Of a DNA stretch of 10,373 nucleotides, positions 1-6,720 are shown in pieces. Each line of letters begins with the position of its first letter. Within the stretch, counting starts at the first letter, position 1. A program made the translations under genes and the position numbers. Below the pieces are notes generated by a model. That model saw nothing but the letters and a program-made list of their open reading frames with translations, did no database searches and had not been told where the DNA came from. Source of the DNA: an uncultured Bacteroidota bacterium (GTDB taxonomy: Bacteria > Bacteroidota > Bacteroidia > Chitinophagales > Chitinophagaceae); contig CAIRNW010000241.1 of assembly GCA_903879995.1 (NCBI GenBank), positions 1-10,373 of the forward strand, read 5' to 3'.

Positions 1-1085
1 AATAAACCAACACCGATTGCTCCTAATACACCCCACTTGGTAAATATAAATCCACGAAGCTCCATTGCTTCAGGTAGAACAAAGTAAACGAGACCCGCAG
101 AGGCAATGGCCGTCAAAACAATTGAACCCCAGTTCCCCATATTGAGTGCTTTTTGTACGTTGTCAGTGTTAATCCCTGCTGCATCACTTACACGTACAAA
201 CCATGTACCTACAATTGAAAACAGAATTCCAACACCTGCAATTAACATAGGAAGTACAATAGGGGAGTAACCGCCCAGTAAGTCTGTACCAAAAACAACA
301 ACAGTTTGTTGACCTAGTACAATTGTTGCCAGTACAGTTGCAACATAGGAACCAAATAAGTCTGCGCCCATTCCGGCAACATCACCCACATTATCTCCAA
401 CATTGTCAGCAATAGTAGCAGGATTTCTCGGATCGTCCTCAGGTATACCAGCTTCCACCTTGCCTACTAAATCAGCTCCAACATCAGCAGCTTTTGTATA
501 GATACCGCCACCAACACGAGCAAATAGAGCAATAGACTCTGCACCTAGGGAAAATCCGGTAAGTACTTCAATAGTTCGAATCATCTCATCAGAACCTACC
601 GCAGCATCAGCAGCAAAAAAGTGTTTTAAAATAATATATAAGCTTCCTAAACCAAGAACGGCAAGTCCGGACACGCCAAGCCCCATTACAGCACCACCCG
701 TAAAGGATACGCGCAAGGCCTTGCTTAAACTAGTTCTGGCAGCTTGAGCAGTGCGTACGTTGGCTTTGGTGGCCACTTTCATCCCAATATACCCAGCCGT
801 TGCACTAAAAACAGCTCCTACGATAAATGCAATTGCAATGGACCAATGAGAATGCGGATTAGTACTAGCCATGAGTGCAAGCAACATTGCTACGATTACC
901 ACAAAATAGCCGAGGATCTTCCATTCTGCCTTTAAAAATGCCATGGCACCTTCAGCAATGTAGTTGCTGATTTCTTTCATACGGTCAGTACCCGCATCTT
1001 GCTTAGATACCCAGTTGAACTTTACTAAGGTGTACATCAGTCCAATCAGACCCGATACGGGCACCAAATAAATCAGTTTTTCCAT
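1..1085 (-). CDS. hppA: Membrane-bound ion-pumping pyrophosphatase, N-terminal 361 residues (partial)
   Basis: Integral membrane enzyme that hydrolyses pyrophosphate and uses the energy to pump H+ or Na+ across the cytoplasmic membrane. The reading frame opens with ATG at 1085 (MEKLIYLVPVSG) and stays open for 361 codons to the window edge, so roughly half of a usual 700-plus-residue protein is present. Visible hallmarks are the substrate-site block YTKAADVGADLVGKVE (residues 196-211), DDPRNP (217-222) and DNVGDNVGDVAGMGADL (227-243), whose aspartates bind Mg-pyrophosphate. Hydrophobic segments lie near residues 3-20, 57-73, 82-101, 132-153 and 246-262. The gate glutamate expected in helix 6 is absent: G245 and A249 occupy the two known positions. 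E183 in helix 5 (GAES, where relatives have GxSS) may replace it, as in the Flavobacterium johnsoniae-type H+ pumps. The K+-dependence residue lies beyond the window. The family call is certain; H+ specificity is inferred. Confidence 0.96.
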   Translation of the reverse strand, partial: MEKLIYLVPVSGLIGLMYTLVKFNWVSKQDAGTDRMKEISNYIAEGAMAFLKAEWKILGYFVVIVAMLLALMASTNPHSHWSIAIAFIVGAVFSATAGYIGMKVATKANVRTAQAARTSLSKALRVSFTGGAVMGLGVSGLAVLGLGSLYIILKHFFAADAAVGSDEMIRTIEVLTGFSLGAESIALFARVGGGIYTKAADVGADLVGKVEAGIPEDDPRNPATIADNVGDNVGDVAGMGADLFGSYVATVLATIVLGQQTVVVFGTDLLGGYSPIVLPMLIAGVGILFSIVGTWFVRVSDAAGINTDNVQKALNMGNWGSIVLTAIASAGLVYFVLPEAMELRGFIFTKWGVLGAIGVGL

Positions 1086-1171
1086 ACTAAAAATTTCTGC
1101 AGTTCGGTTTAATGTGTTCTGATTAAAATTTAGGGCGAACCAGGGCAAATATCCCCTTTTTCACCGGCCGG

Positions 1172-1179
1172 CAAAGATA
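1172..1179 (-). promoter_or_regulatory. Putative -7 promoter element (TATCTTTG) of hppA
   Basis: Read on the minus strand this is TATCTTTG, a full match to the Bacteroidota -7 consensus TAnnTTTG. It would give an hppA leader of about 80 nt. No clear TTG (-33 element) is found 19-21 bases upstream; that position is T-rich and lies inside an inverted repeat. A second, poorer candidate (GATATTTG, 1153 to 1146) lies 19 bases further downstream. Confidence 0.5.
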
Positions 1180-1187
1180 GGTATCAG

Positions 1188-1214
1188 CTCCGTAAAAAAG
1201 AGCATTTTACGGAG
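1188..1214. repeat. 10-bp perfect inverted repeat between nnr and hppA
   Basis: CTCCGTAAAA (1188-1197) and TTTTACGGAG (1205-1214) are perfect inverted copies around a 7-base loop. The hairpin lies 38 bases past the nnr stop and 8 bases upstream of the hppA -7 element, all on the minus strand. No T-run follows it on the minus strand, so a classic intrinsic terminator is doubtful. It could end nnr transcription without a T-run, or be an operator covering the -33 region of the hppA promoter. Confidence 0.6.
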
Positions 1215-1252
1215 GTAATTTCAATTCTTTTGCTGCTGTATTTTTTTAGTTA

Positions 1253-2761
1253 TTAACTAGTAATCAACTCCTTCCATGCCAGACCCAGGCAATCAATCAA
1301 ATCGCTTGTGGTCATTCCAAATGAAGTACTTTTTTCGGCAGCGATGTCCCCAGCCTTACCATGTAAAAAGACTCCAATTGCTGCTGCCTCTGCTGAGGAG
1401 TAACCTTGTGCCAAAAGACCGAGAATTACACCCGTTAGTACATCTCCTGATCCGCCTTTAGCCATACCTGAATTTCCCGTAGTATTAAAAAAGAAAGGCG
1501 CTTGCGGTGTTGCAATTAGTGTGTGATGCCCCTTTAAAACCACTACTACGTTGAACGCAGCAGCCATGCTAATCGCTAATTCCACCCTGCTAAAATCATC
1601 CGATGTTTCACCAAATAGCCGTTTAAACTCTCCAGGATGTGGTGTAAGAATGCTACCAGGAGGAATTTTTTTTAGGAGAGATTTATCTCTCGCAATTATT
1701 GTTAATCCATCAGCATCGATGACTATTGGTTTTCTGTAACTAGAGAATAATTCTTTCAATAAATTTTCTTGTTGGGGCCCTGTTCCAAAGCCGGGACCTA
1801 TTGCCACAGCCTCATAGGATAACAAGGATGAAATAGAATCGGAAAGGGTAGTATTTGATAAGGTTGGAATTGTCATCGCCTCGGGTACTGCAACCTGCAT
1901 GATAAAATTTTGATCATCTGGCAAATAACAAGTAAGTAATCCAACTCCAGACCGAATAGAACCCCGTGCTGCCATTACAGCTGCTCCCATTTTTCCAGCA
2001 CTTCCTGCAATAAGCAAAGCATGCCCATAATCGCCTTTGTGTGAATAGGGGGGTCTAGGTTTTAGTAAGGCAAGTGCATATTTATTTGTGAGTAATTCAA
2101 ATCTTGCGCTGGTTTCTTTCAAAAAACCAGGGTGTAATCCAATATCCAATAGATGCAGTTGGCCAACACGAATTTTATTTTCTGGTAAGTAGAAGCAAAG
2201 TTTAGGAGAAAAGCTTAAAGTGTATGATGCCAGTATTACCTCACTATTTGTAGAGGACTGGTCACAGAAAAGTCCACTGGGAACATCTATGGCTATTACA
2301 GGATTTCTGCTTGCGTTAACCAGGGCTACTACGGCTGCACTCAAACCATTCAAAGGTCTGTTCAGTCCTGATCCGAATAAAGCATCGATTACAATGGCAC
2401 TCGGATCAATCGGATAAAGATGAGTCAAGTCTTGTATATAATGAATTTCAATACCGGAACATTGATGAATCTTTGCCAGGTTTTGTTGAAAATCTAGCGT
2501 TCCCGGAAATCCAAATTCCAGCACCTGTAATTGCACTGTTTTGCCCGCATCGGCCAATAATCTTGCAATGGCCAGTCCATCACCTCCATTATTCCCCTTT
2601 CCACAAAAAATAGTAAATAATCTATAAGTTGAATACCTGTGTAAAATCCAATTCAGGCATGCGGTTGAAGCCCTTTCCATCAATTCAATCGAGGAAATGG
2701 GCTCATGCAACATCGTATATTGATCCCAATCTTTTATTTGAGAGGCTGAAAAAATTTTCAC
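1253..2761 (-). CDS. nnr: Bifunctional NAD(P)H-hydrate epimerase / ADP-dependent NAD(P)H-hydrate dehydratase
   Basis: Cytosolic metabolite-repair enzyme. The N-terminal epimerase domain (NnrE/YjeF_N, about residues 1-220) interconverts R and S forms of hydrated NAD(P)H. The C-terminal ribokinase-like domain (NnrD, about 225-500) dehydrates the S form using ADP. Epimerase motifs seen are GKGNNGGDG (54-62), DALFGSGL (126-133) and AIDVPSG (157-163). Dehydratase motifs are HKGDYGHALLIAGS (241-254), IGPGFGTG (321-328), TPHPGEF (373-379), K410-G and GNSGMAKGGSGDVLTG (429-444) with the catalytic aspartate D440. At 502 residues it matches the usual length of the fused protein. The start is GTG at 2761; the MKIFSASQIKDWD opening is typical of Bacteroidota homologues and no ATG lies in a better place. 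It begins 35 bases after the upstream hydrolase stops, so the two are likely co-transcribed. Both domains look intact. Confidence 0.96.
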   Translation of the reverse strand: MKIFSASQIKDWDQYTMLHEPISSIELMERASTACLNWILHRYSTYRLFTIFCGKGNNGGDGLAIARLLADAGKTVQLQVLEFGFPGTLDFQQNLAKIHQCSGIEIHYIQDLTHLYPIDPSAIVIDALFGSGLNRPLNGLSAAVVALVNASRNPVIAIDVPSGLFCDQSSTNSEVILASYTLSFSPKLCFYLPENKIRVGQLHLLDIGLHPGFLKETSARFELLTNKYALALLKPRPPYSHKGDYGHALLIAGSAGKMGAAVMAARGSIRSGVGLLTCYLPDDQNFIMQVAVPEAMTIPTLSNTTLSDSISSLLSYEAVAIGPGFGTGPQQENLLKELFSSYRKPIVIDADGLTIIARDKSLLKKIPPGSILTPHPGEFKRLFGETSDDFSRVELAISMAAAFNVVVVLKGHHTLIATPQAPFFFNTTGNSGMAKGGSGDVLTGVILGLLAQGYSSAEAAAIGVFLHGKAGDIAAEKSTSFGMTTSDLIDCLGLAWKELITS

Positions 2762-2796
2762 AACGCTAAGTTCTGTAGAAAACGGTTGCTAATCCA

Positions 2797-3984
2797 CTAT
2801 TCTTCGTCACGTTGTTGCTCACCACCATAAGGGCCAAATAAACCATAAGAGCGGCTGGCAGCTGTATATATCTGGCGATTGAATTTATTACCTAGAATAA
2901 TAATCGTTACTTGTTCGTCCGTTAATCTTGTGAATGCTGCATTATTTCCATGCCACCGACCAAAATGATAAATGATTTTTTTTTGGTTGGGCAAGAGTTT
3001 TAATCGAAACCCTAATCCGTAATTATTTTGACCAGGTTTTTCAAAACTGTAGGGAGAAAAAGCCAGCGATAAAAGTGAATCACTGACAAGTTGTTGCGTA
3101 TACAAAGCTTGATCCCATTTCAATAAATCACGGGGAGTACTGTAGATATTCTTATCACCATAGGTATAATCAAGATGATCCCATAACCATTGTCTGTTTG
3201 CGTTTGCAAATGAGGGTGTGGCCCGTGTTGTATCCGCTTCTTGAAATACAAATGTGTTTTTCATACCCAAGAAGTCAAAAATCGAACGACGAAGGAATTC
3301 CGGATAGGAATAACCCGACACTTTTTCAATTAGAGAAGCCAATAGTAAATAATTGGTATTGCAATACTCAAAGCGTGTATCGGGTCGAGCGTGGATAGCT
3401 GGCTGATGCTCGATCATCCAACTAATTACTTCTTGGTTTGTGTAGGAGTGCTGTTGAAGAGGATTGGCATCCATGAAATATACGTAGTTCGGCAAACCAC
3501 TTCGGTGTGTAAGCAATTGCTTGATTGTAATTCCAGGGTAAGGCCATTTTTTAAAAAAAGAGGAAAGGCTATCTTCCAATGAAAGTTTTTGTTGTTCAAT
3601 TAATTGAAGAACAGCAATGGCTGTAAATGTTTTACTGGTGGAGGCAATATGTAAGGGCGTGTCTTCTTGTAGGGGGATTGATTTTGTAGGATAATCAGCA
3701 TAACCGGCATAATGTTCAAAAAGGATGTTGCCCCCTTTTGCTACTAAAACACCCCCGCTAAATAATCCGTCAAATCGTAGTAGGGATTGTTTGAAATAAT
3801 TGGCAACCTTTTCACTTAATTGTAGTTTTTCCTGGGAACTGAGGGATAGGAGAGGAGGAGCAATGTAAGGGAGCGGGTGAGTAGTGGAATTATCTTTCCA
3901 GACACAGGAGTCCAGGGTACTGATTAGTAACAAAAACAGTACGGGTATAAAACGGCAAATAGGTTTGTTTCTCAAGCGGATCAA
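2797..3984 (-). CDS. Lipoprotein serine hydrolase, beta-lactamase / PBP4* family
   Basis: Predicted lipid-anchored serine hydrolase of the class C beta-lactamase fold (Pfam Beta-lactamase, PF00144). Residues 11-27 form a hydrophobic signal ending in a lipobox LDSC, with C27 the likely lipidated cysteine. Catalytic motifs are S115-T-S-K118 (SxxK nucleophile and base), Y207-C-N209 (YxN) and H340-F-G342 (HxG, the KTG equivalent), followed by RWHGNNA. LLTHRSGLPNY (157-167) is also typical of the family. Length (395) is normal. No ATG is available: the only plausible starts are TTG at 3984 or TTG at 3975, both just before the signal peptide, with an in-frame TAG at 3999-3997. The substrate cannot be read from sequence. 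Relatives include D-aminopeptidases, esterases and PBP-like enzymes, and HxG rather than KTG argues against a true AmpC. It runs divergently from serA and leads into nnr. Confidence 0.88.
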   Translation of the reverse strand: MIRLRNKPICRFIPVLFLLLISTLDSCVWKDNSTTHPLPYIAPPLLSLSSQEKLQLSEKVANYFKQSLLRFDGLFSGGVLVAKGGNILFEHYAGYADYPTKSIPLQEDTPLHIASTSKTFTAIAVLQLIEQQKLSLEDSLSSFFKKWPYPGITIKQLLTHRSGLPNYVYFMDANPLQQHSYTNQEVISWMIEHQPAIHARPDTRFEYCNTNYLLLASLIEKVSGYSYPEFLRRSIFDFLGMKNTFVFQEADTTRATPSFANANRQWLWDHLDYTYGDKNIYSTPRDLLKWDQALYTQQLVSDSLLSLAFSPYSFEKPGQNNYGLGFRLKLLPNQKKIIYHFGRWHGNNAAFTRLTDEQVTIIILGNKFNRQIYTAASRSYGLFGPYGGEQQRDEE

Positions 3985-3989
3985 AGGTA
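3982..3989 (-). promoter_or_regulatory. Putative -7 element (TACCTTTG) for the lipoprotein hydrolase
   Basis: Minus-strand TACCTTTG matches TAnnTTTG exactly and overlaps the first possible TTG start codon (3984-3982). If it is used, transcription would begin at about 3976-3979. That favours the second TTG, at 3975, as the true start on an essentially leaderless mRNA. No TTG -33 box is evident, so the promoter is tentative. Confidence 0.4.
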
Positions 3990-3995
3990 GGGACT

Positions 3996-4010
3996 CCTAT
4001 TTTTTATAGG
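3996..4010. repeat. Short palindrome in the hydrolase-serA divergent region
   Basis: CCTAT (3996-4000) and ATAGG (4006-4010) are inverted copies around TTTTT. It lies exactly between the two opposed -7 elements in the 41-bp intergenic region. A shared operator is possible, but a 5-bp arm could also be chance. Confidence 0.3.
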
Positions 4011-4018
4011 TATATTTG
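4011..4018 (+). promoter_or_regulatory. Putative -7 element (TATATTTG) of serA
   Basis: TATATTTG fits the Bacteroidota -7 consensus TAnnTTTG and ends 7 bases before the serA ATG at 4026. The implied start site lies roughly 0-4 bases before the ATG, giving a leaderless or nearly leaderless transcript. There is no obvious -33 TTG at the right spacing. Confidence 0.5.
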
Positions 4019-4025
4019 TTACAGT

Positions 4026-5258
4026 ATGATTCCTTTGACCAGCTACCCAAAAGAGAAAATAAAGATATTATTCCTAGAAAATATCAGTGAAACTGCTGTT
4101 CGTAATTTCAAACAACAGGGGTATGTACAAACAGAACGAATCAGTAAAGCTTTATCAGAACAACAACTCATCGAAGCAATACGTGATGTACATATTTTAG
4201 GAATTCGCTCTAAAACTAAAATAACCAAAGCGGTATTAGATGCTGCTCAAAAATTACAAGCTATTGGTTGTTTTTGCATCGGTGTGAATCAAGTAGACAT
4301 TAGCGCTGCCACCAGCCGTGGAGTTGCTGTATTTAATGCCCCGTACTCGAACACAAGATCAGTAGCTGAGTTGGTGATAGGCGCCTCCATCATGTTAATC
4401 AGAAGAATTCCTGAAAAAAATAAAGCGGCACATGCAGGACTTTGGTTCAAAGATGCCAAGTATAGCTACGAATTACGTGGAAAAACATTAGGTATTATAG
4501 GATATGGTAATATAGGTAGCCAGGTTAGTGTATTGGCTGAAGCGTTGGGTATGCGTGTTATTTATTATGATATTGAAAAAAAGCTGCCGCTGGGAAATGC
4601 TATCGAAAAAAGAAATATTCGTGACCTGGTGGGACAAGCAGATATAGTTACGCTACATATTCCCGCTACCCGTCAAACCGAACAACTTATCAATAAGCAA
4701 CTCCTGAAAAGTTTCAAAAAAGGGGCTATACTAATCAATTTTGCACGAGGAGAGGTAGTGGATTTAGCTGCAGTAGAAAAAGCCCTGCGCGAGGAATTGC
4801 TTGGTGGTGCCGCAATTGATGTATTCCCTGATGAACCTGAAAAGAATGGAGACTATTTCAAAAGCCCACTTCAAGAACTGCCTAATGTTTTATTAACCCC
4901 TCATATTGGAGGTAGTACTGAAGAAGCGCAGCAGAACATTGGGGAAGATGTCAGCAATAAGCTTTTTAATTACCTAGAAAGAGGAATTAGCTTTGGTTCT
5001 CACACTGTGCCCGCCCTGGCACTTCCTCCTCAGGAAGGTGCACATCGGGTTTTACACATTCATCGTAATACACCTGGCGTTTTATCCGCAATCAATACTG
5101 CCCTTTCAAGTAATAATATAAATATTGTTGGTCAGTATTTGAAAACCAATGATTTAATAGGTTATGTTGTACTTGATATCGAGCGTAAACTTTCTTCTAA
5201 AGCTCAATCCTTACTCCGACAGGTTCCTGGAACGATTAAAACCAGGCTCCTTTATTGA
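4026..5258 (+). CDS. serA: D-3-phosphoglycerate dehydrogenase
   Basis: First step of serine synthesis: NAD-linked oxidation of 3-phosphoglycerate to 3-phosphohydroxypyruvate in the cytosol. The 410-residue protein has the same length as E. coli SerA and resembles it throughout, for example IGCFCIG.NQVD (80-91) and FNAP.SNTRSVAELVIG (103-119). The Rossmann motif is G159-Y-G-N-I-G164, with acidic D182 marking NAD preference. The catalytic triad aligns to R241, E270 and H293 (E. coli R240, E269, H292). A C-terminal ACT domain (about 339-410) keeps residues aligning with the E. coli serine-binding site: H346, N348 and N366. Feedback inhibition by serine is therefore expected. It ends TRLLY, like E. 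coli RARLLY. No serC or serB is adjacent. ATG 4026 is the only methionine start upstream of the conserved KIKILFLE segment. Confidence 0.97.
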   Translation: MIPLTSYPKEKIKILFLENISETAVRNFKQQGYVQTERISKALSEQQLIEAIRDVHILGIRSKTKITKAVLDAAQKLQAIGCFCIGVNQVDISAATSRGVAVFNAPYSNTRSVAELVIGASIMLIRRIPEKNKAAHAGLWFKDAKYSYELRGKTLGIIGYGNIGSQVSVLAEALGMRVIYYDIEKKLPLGNAIEKRNIRDLVGQADIVTLHIPATRQTEQLINKQLLKSFKKGAILINFARGEVVDLAAVEKALREELLGGAAIDVFPDEPEKNGDYFKSPLQELPNVLLTPHIGGSTEEAQQNIGEDVSNKLFNYLERGISFGSHTVPALALPPQEGAHRVLHIHRNTPGVLSAINTALSSNNINIVGQYLKTNDLIGYVVLDIERKLSSKAQSLLRQVPGTIKTRLLY

Positions 5259-5308
5259 TTGTATTTTATTCTTATAATTTATATTATGTTAAATAGCATA
5301 ATCTGAAT

Positions 5309-5333
5309 AAAACCACCCTAGATGGGTGGCTTT
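5309..5333. terminator. Bidirectional terminator between convergent serA and the TPR-like gene
   Basis: CCACCC (5313-5318) and GGGTGG (5324-5329) form a GC-rich stem around the loop TAGAT. After one A/C mismatch it extends through AAA (5309-5311) and TTT (5331-5333). On the minus strand the stem is followed by TTTTATTC, a good T-run; on the plus strand by the weaker CTTTAAATT. It lies 50 bases past the serA stop and just beyond the stop of the opposing gene, as expected for a shared terminator. Confidence 0.8.
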
Positions 5334-5341
5334 AAATTGAA

Positions 5342-6694
5342 TTAGTTTTTAATAGACTCGTAACGTTCGTTCCATTTCTTTTCTTCGGCCTCCCATTTTG
5401 CTTTGTCAGCAAGATTTTTTGCCTTGTTTGCCATCACCTTTTTAAGTCCATAGATTTCTGATAAGTAACTGGTAACTTTTTTGTACTGCTGTTTATCTCG
5501 GGTTTCTAGCTCTCCTTTTGTGGCCCGGTCTGCGAAAATTGCAGCGGCTGCTAAATAAGGTTCTTTTGCTCCTTCCATAGTGTCTCCATATTCCTTATCA
5601 AGGGCGTCTCGTTTAGCCACATCTTCTTTGGAAGCCATGGTTCCTGGTTTAGTACGTGCTTTCATATCCTGCGCATGCTTATTACGTTTTTCCTCTACAC
5701 GGCTGGCTTTATTGATATAATGGTCTCCGACGTATAAAAGCGGAATTTCGTAATCAGGGCGGGCTTTTGATGAGCGAGAAAACGCGTCAATCATTTTTTT
5801 CTCCAACTCATTATAATTCTCGGGCAGCACCATTCCTTCATCTCTGGGATTTAGCGTGTCAAAAATGATTTCTCCCAATACCTGATTCGCTTTAAAATTT
5901 GTGGGATCACTTGCTAGAACTTCGTCTATCGCAGCTAGTTTTTCAGTAAAGGTGTTTACCAATCCTACAGCAAAATCTACCTTATCAAAATCAAAATAGT
6001 CACTTTTTGGAAAAACCTCTTTACCAAGCTTTTTGTACTTCTCAAATCCTTCCATGTTTTTTTTGCCAAAATGGTAGGTCACCAGATAACGATAAACACC
6101 CTCATAGCCATCGCCACCCACTTTTGCATCCGCCAATTTTGTGTAATAAGCAGCAGCCTCATCTTTGTACCCTCCTGTTTCAGCTGTGATGGCAGCCAGT
6201 ATTAGCACATTGGTATCCAAAGTGGAAGTCAGCACTTTTTGTTTGATCAATAAATCAGAATACTGAATTGCCTTTTTTAACTTACCTAGTGCTTTATCAT
6301 ATGCTTTATTGTTGTAATCACTGTAACCAAAGCTGTAATAATTGGAGTATAACATAATAATGCCGTTCTGGTAGATGGGCTCACTTATTAGTGAAAGAGC
6401 CGGATCAAGCTCACGATATTTTGTAAAAGCAGCGTCTGCTTCTTCTACTAGCTGTGCGGCAGCTGGAGTGTCTTTTTTACCATCCATATTGGCTACACTG
6501 GCGTAAACAGCGGTTTTTAGAATAAACGCTTCAGGTTTTGCAGTGTACTTGGCATTCGTGAATGATTTGTCTAAATCGGTCTTTGCCTTGTCCAGCTGAT
6601 TAATCATCACCAAGGTCTTGACAGGATCATAATTTTGTGACCATCCCGTAATAGTTAAAAAGATGGACAGGCTAACTAGCAAGCTTTTTTTCAT
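5342..6694 (-). CDS. Secreted TPR-like repeat protein downstream of gyrA
   Basis: Not recognised as a named protein. The first 19-20 residues are a Sec signal peptide (MKKSLLVSLSIFLTITGWSQ) ending in the SQ junction common in Bacteroidota exports; there is no lipobox cysteine, so a periplasmic location is likely. The remainder is rich in helical, TPR-like segments with alternating Ala/Tyr/Leu, such as residues 34-67, 83-96, 130-148 (YDKALGKLKKAIQY), 176-190 (YKDEAAAYYTKLADA) and 200-225. The 420-450 tail is a highly charged Lys/Glu/Trp helix. Such repeats usually act as protein-binding scaffolds; no enzyme motif is visible. Start ATG 6694 is set by the signal peptide. It begins 26 bases after the gyrA stop with no terminator between, so it is probably transcribed with gyrA. 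Confidence 0.85.
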   Translation of the reverse strand: MKKSLLVSLSIFLTITGWSQNYDPVKTLVMINQLDKAKTDLDKSFTNAKYTAKPEAFILKTAVYASVANMDGKKDTPAAAQLVEEADAAFTKYRELDPALSLISEPIYQNGIIMLYSNYYSFGYSDYNNKAYDKALGKLKKAIQYSDLLIKQKVLTSTLDTNVLILAAITAETGGYKDEAAAYYTKLADAKVGGDGYEGVYRYLVTYHFGKKNMEGFEKYKKLGKEVFPKSDYFDFDKVDFAVGLVNTFTEKLAAIDEVLASDPTNFKANQVLGEIIFDTLNPRDEGMVLPENYNELEKKMIDAFSRSSKARPDYEIPLLYVGDHYINKASRVEEKRNKHAQDMKARTKPGTMASKEDVAKRDALDKEYGDTMEGAKEPYLAAAAIFADRATKGELETRDKQQYKKVTSYLSEIYGLKKVMANKAKNLADKAKWEAEEKKWNERYESIKN

Positions 6695-6720
6695 ATAAGT
6701 AGGTTGATTATAAAATTACA

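Noticed and set aside
744..935. 63-codon plus-strand frame inside hppA
   Set aside because: Antisense to the pyrophosphatase, whose conserved motifs fully account for this DNA.
5283..5302. AT-rich inverted repeat ATTATG...CATAAT after serA
   Set aside because: Short and AT-only; the GC-rich hairpin 11 bases further on is a far better terminator.
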